Assembly: GCA_033980235.1 (NCBI GenBank)
Contig: CM067070.1
Coordinates: forward strand, 11,292,046 to 11,356,045
Source of the DNA: Diadema setosum
Lineage: Eukaryota > Echinodermata > Echinoidea > Diadematoida > Diadematidae
DNA length: 64,000 nucleotides
Direction: 5' to 3'
In this document: positions 58,992 through 64,000 of the stretch, piece after piece
Layout of the letters: every line of letters starts with the position of its first letter
Numbering within the stretch: position 1 is the stretch's first letter
Position numbers and translations under genes: made by a program
The notes under the pieces: generated by a model
What the model was told of the DNA's origin: nothing
The model's input: only the letters and a program-made list of their open reading frames with translations
Databases searched by the model: none

Positions 58992-58993
58992 GA
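58946..58993. repeat. (CAA)n microsatellite
   Basis: About 15 CAA units with small interruptions, just before the CACAGTG element. Confidence 0.95.
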
Positions 58994-59823
58994 CAAAAAA
59001 CACACCAATGTTCGGTATAAGACAATACAGAAATTATTCAGAATGAGTGGTACCTCCCTTATAGAACAAACACAGTGTTACCACAGTGTGTTCACATAGT
59101 TGACTATGTGTAAACAATGTGTTAACCATGTGGTCACAGTGTTGTCACAGTGTGGTATTTGAGATCACATAGTGTACCACATAATTGGCATATTGATCAC
59201 AGAGTGGCACACATATACCACAGTGTGGTATTGTGTTACGACAGTGTGTTCACATAGTTGACTATGTGTAAACAATGTGCTAACCATGTGGTCACAGCGT
59301 TGTCACGGTGTGAGATTTGAGACCACATAGTGTACCACATTATTGGCATACTGAGCACAGAGTGACACACATGTACCACAGTGTGGTATATATCGAACTA
59401 TGTGTAAACCCTGTGTTCATAATGCTACCACAGTCTGGTATTTCAGTTTAAGTGTTTTACCACATAATCCCCACATAGATCACATACTGAACACACTGTG
59501 AATCATGTTTGACACAGCGTGGTATATTTTGAACTATGTGTAAACCCTCTGTTGATAGTATTGTCACACTGTGGGATTTCAGATCATTTATTTACCACAT
59601 AATCCACACCGACTTGGCATAACGGACACTGTGACTTGTGCTTACCACAGTGTGGTATATATTGAACTATGTGTAAACCCTGTGCTCGGTGTTGTCACTT
59701 TGTGGGTTTCAGATTATTCACCTGCATCATCTCCACATACTTGGCATACTGAACACACAGTGTGGTTTATGTGTACTCCTGTGTCCATAATGTTGTTACA
59801 CAGTGGGATTTCATATCATTGAT

Positions 59824-60389
59824 TTAAAGGGAAGATAAACCCCAAGAACAATGTGGATTGAGTGAAAGCAGCAACATTAGTAGAACACATCAGTGAAAGT
59901 TTGAAGAAAATCGGACAATCGATGCAAATGTTATGAATTTTTAAAGTTTTGGTGTTGGAACCGCTGGATGAGGAGACTACTAGAGGTTATGACGTATGAG
60001 TGGACAACAATACCAAGGAAATATAAAGAAAATACTACAAAAATCCATTTTCCATGAAAAGTACAAATTCCATCAATTTGATATTGACATATGTTAAGGG
60101 TAGCAATTATTCCCCCTGCTTTCTGAAAGCGGTTGGTCCACTGCTCTTTCATAGTTCTAGAAAAGTGAATTTTTGTTGAATTTCCTTTATATTTTCTTTG
60201 TATTGTTGTCCACTCATACGTCATATCCTCTAGTAGTCTCCTCATCCAGCGGTTCCAACACCAAAACTTTAAAAATTCATAACTTTTGCATCGATTGTCC
60301 GATTTTCCTCAAACTTTCATTTATGTGTTCTGCTAATGTTGCTGCTTTCACTCAATCCACATTGCTGTTTGGGTTTACCTTCCCATTAA
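59824..60389. mobile_element. TTAA-flanked foldback MITE, family C
   Basis: Arms of about 230 bases pair almost completely (AAAGGGAAGATAAACCCC and GGGTTTACCTTCCCATTAA). TTAA flanks both ends. About 566 bp, nested in the CACAGTG element. Confidence 0.85.
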
Positions 60390-61333
60390 TACTATAATAT
60401 CCACATACCAGATGTTAAGGAAGAAACACTACATTTTTTATTTTGAATAACTAAAAGATAATGAATATTAACTTTCCTCAAATTTACACAGAAGGTAGCC
60501 GCTAAATAACGCACAATTTTGTTGTGTACTGTTTCAAAATATTGCAGGGAACAGCATACAACAAAATTGTATGCCTGTTTTAGCTACCTAATGTGTAAAT
60601 TTGTGGAAAGTTATATTTTCTTGGGTTTTCAGTTATTCACAATCAAAAGCTCTATTTTTTTAAACATCTAGTACTTTGACACACAATGACTCATGTTTAC
60701 CGCATTGTGGTGTATATTGAACTTTGCTTTAGTATTGTCAGTAGGGGATTTCAGATCTTGTACTACCACATGGCATGTTAATCCTTGTAAAACCAGGCTA
60801 TTAGAGTCTGGTTTTGTTGGGGGGGGGGGGGGGGAGGAAGCATTTTACCAGTTTGGTGAAAGGATTCAAATATTGTAGTTTATTAATAGATGTACATGTA
60901 TGTATCAAATTAAAAGAATATACCTCATCACTACATGTACTCCCCAGAGATTTTTATCAAGTTTGTAAAGCCACTTTTAACTGGTCTGATTATCCAATAA
61001 AGTAATAAACCAATAACTTAAAGCTGGACAATATACAACACCCTTTAAGTACACGGTAGTTGCAAATGTTATATACTTATTCATTTTCCTAATTTCAGTT
61101 GAAACCTTTCAAATTTCAAATACTGGCATGGAACAACAGATTCATTTAATGTGAGAATATGACCTATACATATCATTTATCCAACCTTCAGATGAATAAA
61201 TCATGCACTTAGTGTTGTCTTAATACTGTTTACGGATGCATAACATCAAACACTAGAAATGATATAACACTAGGAGTATCTGTATTTGTGGAAAGAGAAC
61301 AAAAAGTGACATGTTATAACTTCCCTGTTTCTC

Positions 61334-61642
61334 TCATAATTCACATGCTTTCAAGTTTTCACCAGGAGGTATTGCATATAATCTTTTGGTCACACGTTTC
61401 ACTACTCTGATGTGTACAGCATCAGCATGGCTCTCCCTGTCTCTATTCTTTACAAATGGGCCATCATGCTCTACATACTTAATGACAGCAAAGGCATCGC
61501 TATCATCTTCCGAAACCACAAAATCATGTACAAATGTCACTTCATTGCCTGTTACTTGTACATAATAATTTATTCTGGTAGTGTGCCGAGAATATTCAGT
61601 AGTATGGATACAAACTGTGTTTACAACTGCTTTCTTGTACAC
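61334..61642 (-). pseudogene. Transposon-like ORF fragment, uncharacterised
   Basis: A 102-codon frame reads TEYSRHTTRINYYVQVTGNE, VTFVHDFVV and, near the end, HIRVVKRVTKRLYAIPPGEN. The pattern (Y-S-R, VQV, VHDFV, AFAVIKYV, HI..V) resembles the C-terminal part of proteins of large DNA transposons common in invertebrates. It lies inside the CACAGTG element. No catalytic residues are seen and the N-terminal part is missing. A host gene exon is the alternative. Confidence 0.35.
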
Positions 61643-62745
61643 TTTAATTACAGAAAAATGTCACAGGATATTCTTGTGTTGTTGTTTTTTTCGTGACATG
61701 CTATACCACATGACTATCACAGGACAATACCACACAGCAGTACCACACAGTAGTACTAACTGGAATATAATCAAAGCAAAAAACAAAACAAAACGCATAT
61801 TCTAGAATCTCATTGATAGGTGAGTTATGGTGCGAATCATGACAATTGATTTAAGCAGTACTTAAACTGTCCTATACTCCTACAGTATTACCGATCAAGT
61901 GGGAGTGCTGAGGTACAGAATGTGATACTTCATGCGGTATTTCTGTGGTATTCCTGTGGTGACACTGTGGTATTCCTGTGGTAACACTGTGGTATTTCTG
62001 TGGTATTCCTGTGGTATTCCTGTGGTACAGACTTTGCATAGCTCATGAATATTTATAAAAAGCAACCTAAATTTGAGAAAATTCATAAAATACTTCTAAA
62101 TTCGAAGTATTTGTGATGGGATTTCCTTTGAACTATTGTCTAATAATGTTATGTTATACCAATGTCATAAATTTTGTTATGAAAAGGTAATTTCATATTC
62201 AATAACAGTGTTATCTACTCAGTAACCGTGCCTTCATGTATTACAAATATTGATACACCTGATGCCTCTATGATATTTGATATATTTGATGACTATGTGG
62301 TGACTACCGCATTGTACTATGGTGGACTATGTGGTGACTGCCACAGTGTGGTAGACTATGTGGTGAATACCATAGTGTGGAGGACTATGTGGTGACTACC
62401 ACAGTGTGGCAGACTATGTGGTGAATACCATAGTGTGGTGGATTATGTGGTGACTACCACAGTGTAATGGACTATGTGGTTATAACCCTGTGGTCATAGT
62501 GTGTGACACTGTGGTTTAATTCACAGTGTTTTTAATATGTGTTTTGGACCATGTGGTAATGCTATGTTGCACAGTGTGGTGACGCTGTGTTTCACACTGT
62601 GGTAAATACACAGTGTTACCACATGTCCCAAAATCACATATTAAACACATATTAAACACATGTGTTCGACACTGTGTGCCACACTGTGTTGCACACTGTG
62701 TTACATAGTGTGGTAAAACTGTGTTCTTTCCATAAGGGCTATCCC

Positions 62746-64000
62746 ATTTCAACACCACGTCTTGTTAAACGTAAAATAATATCAGACTCTTTTCTCAAAG
62801 AGAGCCAAACCTCCACACATTGAAGTTTACAATTATTCTACAGTATGCTTTCTTAAGGCACTATGGTAAAACCCGAACGTCATACATAGCCGATTACATT
62901 CAGGGTGGCTATTCAATTAATTTAAAAGCAATTAAATCTCCAGTCTGTGTACATAAAAACACTATTGTGGGTCTATTATAGAAAAGAGCGCTAGACCCCT
63001 TTTAATACATGTACAAACAATATGTAAGTACATAGAGATAATGGGATGATTGTATAGTTTCGGTAGAGTGTTTTAGTTTTAAAATTTCGCGAGAAGACTA
63101 TACCTCTTATAGGAAATAACAAAGAACATACAATTCTAAGAGGAATTTAAGGTTTTATTTCATGAAAATTGGTTTGAAATGGTTGATAAATCCCCAATAA
63201 AATGGTTTTAATGAAAGGTGTACCCCAACTCTAACACCTTAAAAGAACCTTTTTTTTTTAATATCTCAGCCATTTTCAAAACCAATTTACGTTAAATAAA
63301 CTTTTAGTTCATCATATAGGCATTTTCTGATATCATACTTTCTAACGCAGCTCATGATATCAACTGTCGTATTCACATGTAGGTAAATATACAAATACCG
63401 TTATCTAAAGTGTGTCTTTCATTCATTTATTCATTTTTCCATTTCCAACAGAAACATATATATGCGACAGTGCATCACAACATCTATAAAAAAAAAAGTC
63501 GCAAGCCTTGATTTTACATGAGGATTCAAAAAGGTGAAACTGGTCAACGAAGTCAATATTGCGTTTGAAACACAACGACATGACATGACTTGACAGAAGG
63601 GTATACCATTGAAAGTAATAAAACACAACAGAATAATGGAAAGAAATGAAAGAAAGCAAAGCAAAAAAAAAAAAAAGGAGGAAAGAAAGGAAATGCCCAC
63701 ACGCTGAACATCGGGATCGTAAGAGGGAATTAAGGTGCTTATGAGCTCAAGCAGCTGAGTAAAGTTTGTACAGATAAGATGATGTAAAAATTACAAAATG
63801 ATGAATTCAATGATTGACGATGAACCCTATAGGTTGTAAAAAACCAGCCAGCTAATGAATATATCTTAGTGTGAATTAAAAAAAAAAATCAACATGCGCT
63901 TAAACAAATTCAATGATAGTTTTTTTTTTTTTGTTTGTTTGTTTGTTTGTTTTATATCGCAGCATACAGAATTCCAGAATCCAGGGTAGGTGTATATAAA
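62746..64000. other. Noncoding; degraded mobile-element scraps
   Basis: About 63,043-63,340 is a decayed family B TTAA MITE (GATTGTATAGTTTCGGTAGA, GGAATTTAAGG, GAAAATTGG). About 63,458-63,560 is a scrap of the TGTGACC family (AAAGTCGCAAGCC, AGGTGAAACTGGTCAA). A (TTTG)n run lies at 63,931-63,955. No exon completing the homeodomain is visible. Confidence 0.5.

Larger units (their letters stand above)
59049..62745. mobile_element. 3.7-kb inverted-repeat element built of CACAGTG/GTGGTA words
   Basis: Ends pair: CCCTTATAGAACAAACACAG then TGTTACCACA at the left, TGTGGTAAAACTGTG then TTCTTTCCATAAGGG at the right. The left arm (to about 59,820) is a diverged tandem array with a period near 165, rich in CCACAGTGTGGTAT, GAACTATGTGTAAACC and CACATAGT words. 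The right arm (about 61,920-62,740) is made of GTGGTATTCCT, GACTATGTGGTGACTACC and CACTGTG words. A TTAA MITE (59,824-60,389) is nested in it, and a transposon-like ORF lies on the minus strand at 61,642-61,334. Confidence 0.7.

Overview
This window looks like animal nuclear DNA: AT-rich, with spliced genes (GT-AG introns), many microsatellites and long homopolymers, and dense small transposable elements. There are no bacterial-style operons. The repeat repertoire (CR1-like and other LINE scraps, Tc1 scraps, many TTAA-flanked and foldback mini-elements) and the style of the words suggest a marine deuterostome, most likely an echinoderm such as a sea urchin. That is an inference from pattern, not a proven identity. 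Layout: positions 1-11,190 hold no intact gene, only a decayed CR1-like retrotransposon (about 1.0-2.5 kb) and several inverted-repeat elements. Positions about 11,190-31,845 (unit 1) and 31,960-47,625 (unit 2) are two copies of one tandem segmental duplication. Each unit carries one complete four-exon minus-strand gene for a 217-residue NAD(P)-binding flavin reductase/biliverdin reductase B-like protein. All splice junctions and phases agree between the copies, both frames are open, and the proteins differ at 15 residues (about 93% identical). Because the units are paralogous, each serves as an empty-site control for insertions in the other, which dates and delimits many mobile elements. Positions 47,625-52,600 hold element remnants, including a Tc1/mariner transposase end with a D34E triad spacing and one stop codon. 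Positions 52,953-55,784 (plus strand) hold two exon-like pieces of a PRD-class homeodomain, together covering homeodomain residues 1-46 and ending at the classic 46/47 intron position. The rest of that gene is not seen in the window. Positions 56.3-58.5 kb hold an interstitial telomeric repeat, a CR1 3' end and another palindromic element. Positions 59,049-62,745 form one large inverted-repeat element made largely of reiterated CACAGTGTGGTA words, containing a nested TTAA element and a transposon-like ORF. The most unusual structures are elements built from short reiterated palindromic words: GATAAAC/GTTTATC at 25,491-26,669, CACAGTG/GTGGTA at 59,049-62,745, TTCGTTATTCCGAA at 20,543-20,781, and the CACGAGTCATACAGCC family (four copies). 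The GATAAAC element sits just upstream of reductase copy 1, with a clean 6-bp target duplication, while copy 2 keeps the unoccupied site.
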